Source: a virus. From it: 20,421 nt of DNA. The stretch lies in the IMG/VR virus record IMGVR_UViG_3300025314_000477, positions 1 to 20,421 of that record. The stretch is one strand, 5' to 3'. Below are positions 1 to 6,182 of the stretch, one piece after another. The notes beneath the pieces were generated by a model that saw only the letters and a list, made by a program, of their open reading frames with translations, was not told the DNA's origin and ran no database searches. The translations under genes and the position numbers were made by a program. Position 1 is the first letter of the stretch, and each line of letters starts with the position of its first letter.

Positions 1-2
1 AG

Positions 3-215
3 AGGAAGAAATTCAACATCCACGCATTTGTCAATACTGAAAATGGAAGGTATTGGCGAGAGATAAAGAACGGTAGGCATACATTCATTGGCAGACACTT
101 AGACTTACCTATGGATTTAGACAAGGGAAAGAGGTGTGGTAAGATTATCTTGTATACAGATGACATGATAAAGGTATTGAAAAAGCAAATGGATGAAGCT
201 GGACATAAAAAATGA
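3..215 (+). CDS. C-terminal part of an unrecognised protein (partial, 5' cut by window edge)
   Basis: An open frame runs from the window edge to a TGA at 213-215, giving the last 70 residues of a protein. The fragment is strongly basic, ends in Gly-His-Lys-Lys, and contains Asn-Thr-Glu-Asn-Gly-Arg-Tyr-Trp and Lys-Cys-type segments that I do not match to any family. The other two forward frames stop within the first 66 bases, so this frame is the best candidate. It is followed by a 123-base gap before the homing endonuclease. No function is proposed. Confidence 0.6.
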   Translation, partial: RKKFNIHAFVNTENGRYWREIKNGRHTFIGRHLDLPMDLDKGKRCGKIILYTDDMIKVLKKQMDEAGHKK

Positions 216-338
216 GATACGAACTTTTTAGCCCTGAGATACAAACTAAAACAGACTTAAAAAAGTTATCTTAAAAGGTCCTTATTCATATTATTATTCT
301 TTAACTTCTTATCTTTAATATAACTTTGTAGGAGAGGA
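216..338. other. short AT-rich intergenic gap before the homing endonuclease
   Basis: This is one of only two gaps of around 100 bases in the window. It contains an 8-bp inverted repeat, AAAGTTAT at 262-269 and ATAACTTT at 320-327, with a 50-base loop. A second 8-bp element, TGAGATAC, occurs twice at 213-220 and 235-242. The gap ends with a strong Shine-Dalgarno (AGGAGAGG) for the downstream gene. A TATAAC at 319-324 could be a -10 box, but there is no acceptable -35 at 16-18 bp, so I do not call a promoter. Confidence 0.4.
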
Positions 339-824
339 ATGGACGAAAAATATTTAGCTGGAATTTTTGATGGCGAGGGTAGCACTGGTATTTATTGTCA
401 AGGTGAATCTTTTCACTTTTGCTTAACCATATCACAAAGTGGGTTCACCGAACCAAAGATACTTACGGACATTCATAATCAATACGGTGGTCACATCTCA
501 AAAAACACGAACACAGTCCGTAGTAAAATAAAATCAAGGAAGCCAAGTTGGGTTCTGTCATTGAGTAGGGGTGATGAGGCTATAAAAATATTGAATGATA
601 TTTACCCACACTTGAAGATTAAGAATCGTGAGGCTAAGTTGGTTATAGATTTTATAGAGTTGTGTAAGGAACAGAGGAAAGAGAAACCAATCAATAAGGC
701 GTATCCGAATAGATTACGCAGAAGTCAGATAGAACATAGAGCACATTTATATATTGAGTTTCTAAAGGTGAGAGAATCACAATTCGGTGGTGTTCTCAGC
801 AATAGAGATGCTGAGTATGAATAA
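339..824 (+). CDS. LAGLIDADG homing endonuclease, single-motif type
   Basis: This is a free-standing homing endonuclease of 161 residues. The signature lies at residues 6-14 (Leu-Ala-Gly-Ile-Phe-Asp-Gly-Glu-Gly), with Glu13 at the metal-binding acidic position. Only one motif is present and the length suits a single-motif enzyme, which by family knowledge acts as a homodimer on a pseudo-palindromic site. The rest is basic and of alternating strand/helix character, as expected for the DNA-binding saddle. The start is fixed by an AGGAGAGG site a few bases upstream. I see no intron or intein splice signals around it, so it probably spreads by cutting alleles that lack it and copying itself into the gap between two phage genes. 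The target site is unknown. Confidence 0.9.
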   Translation: MDEKYLAGIFDGEGSTGIYCQGESFHFCLTISQSGFTEPKILTDIHNQYGGHISKNTNTVRSKIKSRKPSWVLSLSRGDEAIKILNDIYPHLKIKNREAKLVIDFIELCKEQRKEKPINKAYPNRLRRSQIEHRAHLYIEFLKVRESQFGGVLSNRDAEYE

Positions 825-826
825 AC

Positions 827-1090
827 ATGAACAACAAGGAAAAAATCATTAAGTCTTTTGGAAAGGTGCGGGACGACCTTGATGACGTTATCTCCAACCT
901 GCAACAACTGGACAGTGGTGATAAGAAAACTGATAGGTTAGCAACGAATCGGATTACATTTGCGATGTTTTCGGTTGTTGACAGACTTATTGATACGGAA
1001 GCAAAACTATATAATTACTTAAAGAGGAGACAAGACAATGGATTGTGTATTAAAAAAGAGTCTAAAAGAGGAACACGAGAACATAAATAA
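827..1090 (+). CDS. hypothetical small helical protein
   Basis: A charged 87-residue protein that starts two bases after the endonuclease stop codon. I do not recognise it. The first 30 residues and residues 50-70 look like amphipathic helices (for example a Lys-Val-Arg-Asp-Asp-Leu-Asp-Asp-Val stretch). There are no Cys pairs, signal peptide or membrane segment. The Shine-Dalgarno is weak, so translation may be coupled to the gene upstream. Its last 53 bases overlap the next gene in another frame, an unusually long overlap for this window; the extreme C-terminus is very basic (Lys-Arg-Gly-Thr-Arg-Glu-His-Lys). It is probably real, but either it or its start may be misjudged. Confidence 0.6.
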   Translation: MNNKEKIIKSFGKVRDDLDDVISNLQQLDSGDKKTDRLATNRITFAMFSVVDRLIDTEAKLYNYLKRRQDNGLCIKKESKRGTREHK

Positions 1091-1337
1091 CCCACTATAT
1101 GCACCTGGTGGTATAGCCGCAGACATGACTCATATTTGTCCCTTAATGGGAAAGCAAATATGTTATTGGTGCTGTCAGCATATTTACCACGTTTCTCAAC
1201 CTATGACTAGAGTTGTAAGTAGTGACAACAACCCTGGGTATGCTGAGAAGATTGCTAAGTTGACTGATAGAGAAGACCTAGATGATGTTTGGTCTACTTG
1301 TAGTCAATGTGGCAGAGGTGGTAGTAAAGGGGCTTGA
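1038..1337 (+). CDS. hypothetical Cys/His-rich putative zinc-binding protein
   Basis: A 99-residue protein with two clusters of possible metal ligands. The first is Cys34, Cys42, Cys45, Cys46, His48 and His51; the second is the Cys88-x-x-Cys91 pair close to the C-terminus. The arrangement suggests a treble-clef or zinc-ribbon type fold, but I do not recognise the family. The start is supported by GAGGAG about 10 bases upstream. Its TGA stop (1335-1337) lies inside the -35 box of the promoter at 1334-1362, so that promoter serves only the genes downstream. The 53-base overlap with the preceding gene is odd and makes one of the two boundaries uncertain. Confidence 0.65.
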   Translation: MDCVLKKSLKEEHENINNPLYAPGGIAADMTHICPLMGKQICYWCCQHIYHVSQPMTRVVSSDNNPGYAEKIAKLTDREDLDDVWSTCSQCGRGGSKGA

Positions 1338-1362
1338 CATTCTGGCAAAAGTATGCTATAAT
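1334..1362 (+). promoter_or_regulatory. perfect-consensus sigma70-type promoter with extended -10
   Basis: TTGACA at 1334-1339, a 17-base spacer, and TATAAT at 1357-1362, preceded by TG one base upstream (TGCTATAAT), so both hexamers, the spacer and the extended -10 match the bacterial housekeeping consensus. Expected transcription start is about 1368-1370. It would drive the ClpP, nucleotide-metabolism and packaging genes using unmodified host RNA polymerase. Confidence 0.88.
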
Positions 1363-1364
1363 AT

Positions 1365-1577
1365 ATGAAAGAGTTAAAAAGACTTGAAATAGAGACTAGA
1401 AAACTTCGGGACGTGTTGGCAAAACTACATAATCCTGGGTTCTCTTTTCCTGAACAAGAACTGATTAGGAGAGTCTTCAAGTCCATACTTCCTCAACTGA
1501 GGAATGATACCGATAAGGGTATCGCTAATGATATTTTAGAGAAAACCGAATGGTTGGAGAAGACAAATGGAGCATGA
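1365..1577 (+). CDS. hypothetical 70-aa helical protein upstream of clpP
   Basis: A 70-residue, highly charged protein with probable amphipathic helices at residues 1-22 and 28-47; the family is not recognised. Its ATG lies only two bases after the -10 box of the strong promoter, and about four bases before the expected transcription start. No Shine-Dalgarno precedes it and there is no upstream in-frame start (a TAA lies two codons before). It could therefore be made only from read-through transcripts, as a leaderless message if transcription starts unusually early, or from an internal start such as GTG at 1413. It overlaps the ClpP start by 11 bases, which favours a real, coupled gene. The same DNA can form two neighbouring hairpins (1489-1504, 1506-1523). 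Confidence 0.5.
   Translation: MKELKRLEIETRKLRDVLAKLHNPGFSFPEQELIRRVFKSILPQLRNDTDKGIANDILEKTEWLEKTNGA
1489..1523 (+). promoter_or_regulatory. two adjacent small hairpins in the leader of the clpP transcript
   Basis: TTCCTCA (1489-1495) pairs with TGAGGAA (1498-1504), forming six pairs with a four-base loop in RNA. One base further on, GATACC (1506-1511) pairs with GGTATC (1518-1523) around a six-base loop. Both lie about 45-80 bases before the ClpP start and about 120-155 bases after the predicted transcription start. No U-tract follows, so this is not an intrinsic terminator. Function is unknown and chance pairing within a coding region is possible. Confidence 0.3.
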
Positions 1578-2184
1578 TTTGGACGATGAAATCGTAATCA
1601 CAAACGAATACGAAAGAAGAGAACTCAGAAAGCAGAGAACAATTATCTTGTCAGGAGAGATTGATACTGGAACTGCCCACGAGTTCATCGAAGATATGAT
1701 GATTCTAGTCAAAGCAGGTAAAGAACCTATGACGGTGGTTATTACATCACCTGGTGGGTCTGCTTTTGCTGGTTTTGCTATCATCCGTGCTATTAGATAT
1801 GCACAACGTCATGGAGTCAAAGTAATTGGTTCTGTGTACGGTCAGGCAATGTCTATGGCATTTTTTATTTTACAGTGCTGTGACGAAAGGGTCATGGGTA
1901 ACTTGTGTGTTCTCATGGCACACGGTGTTACTACTGGTTTCGTTGGTGACATGAGAAACGTAGACGCAGAAAAGAAACTACTTACTTTGTGGCAACACGA
2001 AATAGCTAAGTTGGTTTCTGAACGTTGTACTGCGAAGGACTCAAAGTATTGTACCGCCGAACATTGGGTAGAGTTACTAAGAGATAACACTCCGCAGTTC
2101 TATTCTGCAAATGAAAGTTTAGAGATGGGATTGGTTGATAAAATCTGTGATGATGACGGTAAAGACGAAGAAGTTAAACCCTAA
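1567..2184 (+). CDS. ClpP-like ATP-dependent protease subunit
   Basis: A 205-residue serine protease of the ClpP/S14 family, close to the usual length. The order of motifs is right: oxyanion-region Ser-Pro-Gly-Gly-Ser near residue 61, nucleophile Ser96 in Gly-Gln-Ala-Met-Ser-Met, His119 in Leu-Met-Ala-His-Gly, and Asp173 before the Ser-Ala-Asn-Glu-Ser-Leu-Glu-Met-Gly-Leu-Val-Asp segment, which matches the conserved C-terminal ClpP element. So the catalytic triad looks complete. There is no signal peptide. GGAGAAG precedes the start; the ATG overlaps the end of the previous gene. Some phages use a ClpP-type fold as their capsid protease, but here it sits with nucleotide genes and a different prohead protease begins at 19982, so a role in protein turnover, perhaps with a host Clp ATPase, is more likely (inference). 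Confidence 0.88.
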   Translation: MEHDLDDEIVITNEYERRELRKQRTIILSGEIDTGTAHEFIEDMMILVKAGKEPMTVVITSPGGSAFAGFAIIRAIRYAQRHGVKVIGSVYGQAMSMAFFILQCCDERVMGNLCVLMAHGVTTGFVGDMRNVDAEKKLLTLWQHEIAKLVSERCTAKDSKYCTAEHWVELLRDNTPQFYSANESLEMGLVDKICDDDGKDEEVKP

Positions 2185-2575
2185 CGCAATACTACCTAAG
2201 TTAGTTGATGATTTCGCCGCATGTGCTGATTTGTACTGCTGTGAAGACTGTGTGGTAGAGTTAGGTAAACTAACAAAGGTAAGGACAGGTCTGGTGTTTG
2301 AGATACCAGAAGGTCATATGGTAGAAGTAAGACCACGAAGTGGAATTTCCAGTCGTGGTGTGATTATACCAAACGCACCTGGAACAATTGACTCAAACTA
2401 TAGAGGAGAAGTAATCGTTCTAATGTACGGTCTGTTCGGTAGCGAAACTTTCAAAGCTGGAAGTAGAGTTGCTCAAGCAAGACTCGTGAAATTGGAGGGA
2501 TACACATTCAAAGAAGTAGACGAGGTTACAGAAACAATTCGTGGTTCAGGTGGTTTTGGGTCTACAGGAAAATAA
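2153..2575 (+). CDS. dut: dUTP diphosphatase (trimeric dUTPase)
   Basis: Hydrolyses dUTP to dUMP and pyrophosphate, keeping uracil out of phage DNA and feeding dTMP synthesis. All five motifs of the trimeric family are seen: Ala-Asp-Leu-Tyr (motif 1), Pro-Arg-Ser-Gly-Ile-Ser-Ser-Arg (2), Pro-Gly-Thr-Ile-Asp-Ser-Asn-Tyr-Arg-Gly-Glu (3), Gly-Ser-Arg-Val-Ala-Gln (4), and the C-terminal lid Arg-Gly-Ser-Gly-Gly-Phe-Gly-Ser-Thr-Gly (5). Length, about 140 residues, is normal. The start is chosen from family alignment (Met-Thr-Val-Lys-Thr); ATG at 2150 and TTG at 2135 are in-frame alternatives, and none has a strong Shine-Dalgarno. The gene overlaps the end of clpP by 32 bases, so translation is probably coupled to it. 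Confidence 0.95.
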   Translation: MTVKTKKLNPNAILPKLVDDFAACADLYCCEDCVVELGKLTKVRTGLVFEIPEGHMVEVRPRSGISSRGVIIPNAPGTIDSNYRGEVIVLMYGLFGSETFKAGSRVAQARLVKLEGYTFKEVDEVTETIRGSGGFGSTGK

Positions 2576-2584
2576 AGGAGAGGT

Positions 2585-3055
2585 ATGGACAAAGAGTATT
2601 CGGTTTATTTGGCAGGTCGAATTGCCAATTTAAGCTATGAGGAAGCAATGGCATCTCGTAATGAGATGATTCAGAAGCTTAACGCAGTCGGCATTAGGTG
2701 TCGGACTCCTATGCGGGGTAAACAGCATTTAGAGAATGCAAAGAAAATTGATAGTGATACATTTAAGAATGGACTAACTATCAATGAGGTCATTCAAAGA
2801 GACATCAGTGATGTCGAAAAAGTAGATGCTGTGGTAATTCTAACTGGTGATGATGCCAGTTGGGGAACTGCTGGTGAATTCTATTATGCAACGTGGGTTT
2901 CCAAGACTCCCACACTCGTAATTGCTAAGAACTACGTTGGTGGTTGGCTAGAGAGATTTGCAACTAGAATTGAACCAGATTTCGACAGTGCAGTCAAGGT
3001 TTTGGTGCATTGGAAGAAATACTGGAACGGTGAGGGAGTATACGATACGAGGTAA
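2585..3055 (+). CDS. nucleoside 2-deoxyribosyltransferase-like protein
   Basis: A 156-residue protein resembling the nucleoside 2-deoxyribosyltransferase superfamily, which moves or hydrolyses the deoxyribose bond of (deoxy)nucleosides or nucleotides. The N-terminal strand-loop Tyr-Leu-Ala-Gly-Arg-Ile (residues 8-13) matches the substrate-binding loop. Ser-Asp-Val-Glu-Lys-Val-Asp-Ala-Val-Val-Ile-Leu and then Gly-Thr-Ala-Gly-Glu98 match the second half, with Glu98 at the position of the catalytic nucleophile. An AGGAGAGG site fixes the start. It lies between dUTPase and ribonucleotide reductase, so nucleotide salvage or removal of unwanted nucleotides during infection is a fair inference. The exact substrate cannot be told, and a related DUF4406-type protein of unknown function is an alternative. 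Confidence 0.7.
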   Translation: MDKEYSVYLAGRIANLSYEEAMASRNEMIQKLNAVGIRCRTPMRGKQHLENAKKIDSDTFKNGLTINEVIQRDISDVEKVDAVVILTGDDASWGTAGEFYYATWVSKTPTLVIAKNYVGGWLERFATRIEPDFDSAVKVLVHWKKYWNGEGVYDTR

Positions 3056-3061
3056 TAAAAG

Positions 3062-3211
3062 ATGGTAGCAAAGAGTATTGCACAATGGGCAAAAGACTTA
3101 GTTAATGAAGATAACGTAAAATTATGTATTCTTCTTACACCAGATGCAAGTAATCCAACAGCTATTGCTGATGCAGTAAGTGGTTGGATTGTCTACAGTG
3201 GTTCTTTATAG
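3062..3211 (+). CDS. hypothetical 49-aa protein
   Basis: A short open frame fills the gap between the deoxyribosyltransferase-like gene and ribonucleotide reductase. It has a GAGG ribosome site nine bases before its ATG (3049-3052), starts seven bases after the previous stop, and ends 17 bases before the next gene. This gene-like spacing, more than any homology, supports it. The product is soluble-looking, with a basic/acidic N-terminal helix (Lys-Ser-Ile-Ala-Gln-Trp-Ala-Lys-Asp-Leu) followed by a mostly small and hydrophobic second half. I do not recognise it. Confidence 0.55.
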   Translation: MVAKSIAQWAKDLVNEDNVKLCILLTPDASNPTAIADAVSGWIVYSGSL

Positions 3212-3228
3212 GAGTAATTGGATAAACA

Positions 3229-5271
3229 ATGAGGGTAATTAAGCGTGACGGCAGAATAGTCAAGTATAATCAGGAAAAAATAGCCATAGCCGTAGGGAAA
3301 GCAATGAAGTCCCTTGGCAGACTTGATGATAAAATAGCACACCAAGTTGCTGACACAGTAACCGAAACATTGGGAAGTTCTAAAGAGGTTTCTGTCGAGG
3401 ATATTCAGGATAAAGTAGAAGATGCTTTAATCAAGTTGGGTGACGCCCAATTAGCTAAAGCGTATATACTCTATCGTGCAGAGAGAGCTAAAGTAAGAGG
3501 TTTCAAAGAAGCAATCGGTATTGAAGACGACCTCAAACTTGGGGTTAATGCTCTTTCGTTACTTGATAAGAGATATTTGAAGAAGGTAGATGGTAAGAAA
3601 GAGACACCATCACAGATGTTCCGCAGAGTAGCAAAGCATGTTGCCTCTGTAGAGAAGCAATATGGCAATGACCCTGTATATTGGTCTAAGGCTTTCTATA
3701 ACCTAATGGCAAACCAAATCTTTCTTCCAAACACACCGTGCTTGGCAAACGCTGGTAGAGAGGAATTGAACTATCTTTTTGCTTGTTACGCATTTGAAGT
3801 TGGTGACTCTATTGAAGACATTTTCCAGACCGTTAAAGATTGTGCTATAGTACAGAAGACAGGTGGTGGAGTTGGTCTTAATCTATCTAAGTTACGTCCT
3901 ATGGGTGACCTTGTTAAGTCAACTGAAGGTGTGGCTAGTGGACCGATTGACTTTATGCGTGTCTTTGATATGACAAGTGATGTTATCAAACAGGGTGGTA
4001 TCAGACGTGGTGGCAACATGGGTTTACTGCTAATTAACCATCCCGATATTGTTAACTTCATTAAGTGTAAGAACGATGAAAACAAACTAAACAATTTTAA
4101 TATATCTGTTGCTATTACTGATGACTTTATGAGAGCGGTAAAGAATGATACCGAGTTTCAATTGGTAAGTCCAAAATCTAACAAAGTCACAGGAAAAGTT
4201 AAAGCCAGAGAGTTGTTCCGTCTGATTGCAGAATCAGCTTGGAAGAACGGTGAACCTGGCTTTGTTTTTTGGGATAAGATTGAGGTTGACAACCCAACAC
4301 CAAAAGCTGGTCACTTGATTAAGAACTTGTGTGGTGAACAAGACCTACTTCCTTACGAAGCCTGTTGTCTTGGTTCAATCAATTTGGTCAAGTTTGTTGA
4401 GGATGGTCAGATTGTTTACACATCACTAAGAAAGGTTGTTCACCATGCGGTGCGTTTCCTTGATGACGTGATTGATGCTTCTGATTATCCATTAGATGTT
4501 ATCAAGAAGACAGTTAAGTCTAATAGAAAGATTGGACTTGGTGTGATGGGGTTCTCTAATTTATTACTCAGACTTGGTGTACCCTATGACTCAGACGAAG
4601 CGTTGAAGATTGCTGAAGATGTGATGGACTTTATCAATGTTGAATCACGAAAAGCTTCGGCAAAACTTGCTGAGGAGAAGGGTGATTTTCCAGCCATAAA
4701 GGTATCCATTGTTGATGCACCACAACGTAACGCTACGTTAACTACTATTGCTCCTACTGGTAGCATTAGTATCATTGCAGAGACATCAAGTGGCATAGAA
4801 CCAATATTTGCGGTGGTGTATAATAAGACTAATATTTTGGAAAACAACACATTCTTTGAGGTAAACCCAATATTTGAGGAAATTGGCAAACTAGAGGGGT
4901 GGTATTCACCTACTTTGATAAATAGGGTGATTAGGAATGGTGGTAAGGTCACAGGTATTACCGAAGTACCAGAGAAGTGGCAAAAAGTTTTCAGAACTGC
5001 GTTGGAAATATCACCTGAATGGCATGTAAAAATGCAGACAGCTTTCCAGCGTCATGTCAATAATTCAATATCCAAAACGATAAATCTTCCTTACGAATGC
5101 ACTGTCGAAGATGTCGAGAAGGTCATAAAGCTTGCTTATGATATGAACCTTAAAGGTCTTACAGTGTTCCGTAATAATAGTAGGACAACACAGGTCTTAG
5201 AAACACTCTGTCCTGAGTGTGAAGACGGTACTTGTCCTATTACCCCGCCTAGTCAGACCAGTTCTGATTAG
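3229..5271 (+). CDS. nrdJ: class II (adenosylcobalamin-dependent) ribonucleotide reductase
   Basis: Reduces ribonucleotides to deoxyribonucleotides for phage replication. A single 680-residue chain carries an ATP-cone at residues 1-90, starting Arg-Val-Ile-Lys-Arg-Asp-Gly, followed by the ten-stranded barrel. Catalytic residues fit the class: Asn366, Cys368 and Glu370 in Asn-Leu-Cys-Gly-Glu-Gln, and the redox pair Cys171 (Asn-Thr-Pro-Cys) and Cys379 (Glu-Ala-Cys-Cys-Leu-Gly-Ser). Ala-Pro-Thr-Gly-Ser-Ile-Ser is the phosphate-binding loop. The C-terminus has a Cys-x-x-Cys pair plus a third Cys (Cys-Pro-Glu-Cys-Glu-Asp-Gly-Thr-Cys), as expected for the swinging tail that re-reduces the active site. 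No NrdB radical subunit or NrdG activase follows, as expected for class II. Such an enzyme needs cobalamin from the host. Next to dUTPase it forms a dNTP-supply block. Confidence 0.93.
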   Translation: MRVIKRDGRIVKYNQEKIAIAVGKAMKSLGRLDDKIAHQVADTVTETLGSSKEVSVEDIQDKVEDALIKLGDAQLAKAYILYRAERAKVRGFKEAIGIEDDLKLGVNALSLLDKRYLKKVDGKKETPSQMFRRVAKHVASVEKQYGNDPVYWSKAFYNLMANQIFLPNTPCLANAGREELNYLFACYAFEVGDSIEDIFQTVKDCAIVQKTGGGVGLNLSKLRPMGDLVKSTEGVASGPIDFMRVFDMTSDVIKQGGIRRGGNMGLLLINHPDIVNFIKCKNDENKLNNFNISVAITDDFMRAVKNDTEFQLVSPKSNKVTGKVKARELFRLIAESAWKNGEPGFVFWDKIEVDNPTPKAGHLIKNLCGEQDLLPYEACCLGSINLVKFVEDGQIVYTSLRKVVHHAVRFLDDVIDASDYPLDVIKKTVKSNRKIGLGVMGFSNLLLRLGVPYDSDEALKIAEDVMDFINVESRKASAKLAEEKGDFPAIKVSIVDAPQRNATLTTIAPTGSISIIAETSSGIEPIFAVVYNKTNILENNTFFEVNPIFEEIGKLEGWYSPTLINRVIRNGGKVTGITEVPEKWQKVFRTALEISPEWHVKMQTAFQRHVNNSISKTINLPYECTVEDVEKVIKLAYDMNLKGLTVFRNNSRTTQVLETLCPECEDGTCPITPPSQTSSD

Positions 5272-5290
5272 CATATAGGGAGTTTTCCTT

Positions 5291-5629
5291 ATGGCAATCC
5301 ACAATCTCACTGGTAACGCAAGCAAAGAAATGGCAATATTGCCTCGTACTTCGGATATTAGGAGTAATATGACTGATTCGCAAAAACTGTGTGCCATATG
5401 CCAAAAGGAATACCGTCCCAGGTTTCCTCGTGAGTTCTTTTGTAATGATTGTTACCATAGATGGTACAAAGAGATAAGGGAACGTTTACCTTGGGTAAAG
5501 TTCTGCATATCGAGCGAATTACGAAGACGCAGACAAGACAGCAAAATGGGTGGTTGGATTTTTCTAGGTAATAAATGGGACGTTGATGACCACGATAGAT
5601 TAGTACCGAGGGACGGATATAATGGGTAG
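5291..5629 (+). CDS. hypothetical zinc-ribbon protein upstream of terminase
   Basis: A 112-residue basic protein with a zinc-ribbon signature: Cys34-x-x-Cys37 and Cys51-x-x-Cys54, separated by Arg/Lys- and aromatic-rich sequence. The C-terminal half is basic (Arg-Arg-Arg-Arg-Gln) and may bind nucleic acid. Two starts are plausible. ATG 5291 has AGGGAG eight bases upstream; ATG 5369 (Met27) has AGGAG about four bases upstream and would begin just before the zinc ribbon. Its last eight bases overlap the next gene. The position directly before two packaging genes suggests a role in packaging or HNH-like DNA processing, but no His-Asn-His core is visible, so no function is assigned. Confidence 0.7.
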   Translation: MAIHNLTGNASKEMAILPRTSDIRSNMTDSQKLCAICQKEYRPRFPREFFCNDCYHRWYKEIRERLPWVKFCISSELRRRRQDSKMGGWIFLGNKWDVDDHDRLVPRDGYNG

Positions 5630-6182
5630 AAAGAGAAAGGGTCAAGTTCTGCAAGAGAGAATTGACCGTTACATGCAAGAATATGAACTGGACGAGTTGA
5701 ATGAAGCCAATGATATGGCGGCACTCACTCAGATGTGTCAACTTGAGTTGAACATGGAGCAAATTCAGGAAGCTCTAGCCGATATGACTGATTTGTCAGA
5801 GAACTCAAAGAAGGTTAAAGACTTGATGAGTTCTTTACGTGATGCTACCCAGTCATGGACTAATCTTCAGGAGCAACTTGGTATTGCTAGGAAGAAGAGA
5901 CAGACCGAGAGTGATGAGACTCCTCTACAGTATATCGAGAAATTAAAGGAACAATCAAAGAAGTTCCTTGATAAGAGACTGAAGACATTGAAGTGTGACA
6001 AGTGTGGTCAGCCGTTGGGTAAGTTTATGTTCTATGTGAACGAAAAAGGTGAAAAAGGTTCTATAGAAAGCGAAAAGAAACCAATTGAAGAATACAAATA
6101 TACCATTCGTCACGAATGCTGGAAATGCTCTGGTCATATTGCTGAGGTTTCCAACGAAGATATTGTGTTAACACAGAAATGA
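5622..6182 (+). CDS. putative terminase small subunit with C-terminal zinc ribbon
   Basis: A 186-residue protein immediately before the large terminase, overlapping it by four bases (ATGA), the classic place for the small subunit that recognises phage DNA for packaging. Residues 1-20 are basic; residues 25-120 are predicted helical with coiled-coil character (long runs of Leu/Glu/Gln/Lys), suitable for an oligomerisation core. Residues 125-169 form a zinc ribbon, Cys125-x-x-Cys128 and Cys166-x-x-Cys169. I see no clear helix-turn-helix, which is the usual DNA-binding part of a small terminase. The assignment is therefore by position and architecture only; a packaging accessory protein is the alternative. 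Confidence 0.5.
   Translation: MGRKRKGQVLQERIDRYMQEYELDELNEANDMAALTQMCQLELNMEQIQEALADMTDLSENSKKVKDLMSSLRDATQSWTNLQEQLGIARKKRQTESDETPLQYIEKLKEQSKKFLDKRLKTLKCDKCGQPLGKFMFYVNEKGEKGSIESEKKPIEEYKYTIRHECWKCSGHIAEVSNEDIVLTQK

Noticed and set aside
212-274. A 20-codon frame overlapping the stop of the first partial gene (ATGA)
   Set aside because: Very short, weak ribosome site, no recognisable sequence and ends in plain AT-rich intergenic DNA.
319-324. TATAAC as a -10 box for the homing endonuclease
   Set aside because: No acceptable -35 hexamer at 16-18 bases upstream; AT-rich DNA produces such matches often.
989-1014. TTGATA followed by TATAAT upstream of the Cys-rich gene
   Set aside because: The spacer is only 14 bases, too short for a working promoter; also inside a coding region.
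2842-2861. Hairpin AACTGG/CCAGTT inside the deoxyribosyltransferase-like gene
   Set aside because: Six pairs within a well-supported coding region, no U-tract and no link to a start or stop codon; likely chance.
5618-5623. TATAAT just before the putative small terminase
   Set aside because: It spans the start codon itself and has no -35 box at the correct distance.
5358-5762. Long minus-strand frames opposite the zinc-ribbon genes and the portal/terminase genes
   Set aside because: They lie opposite strongly supported + strand genes, lack ribosome sites and have no recognisable domains.
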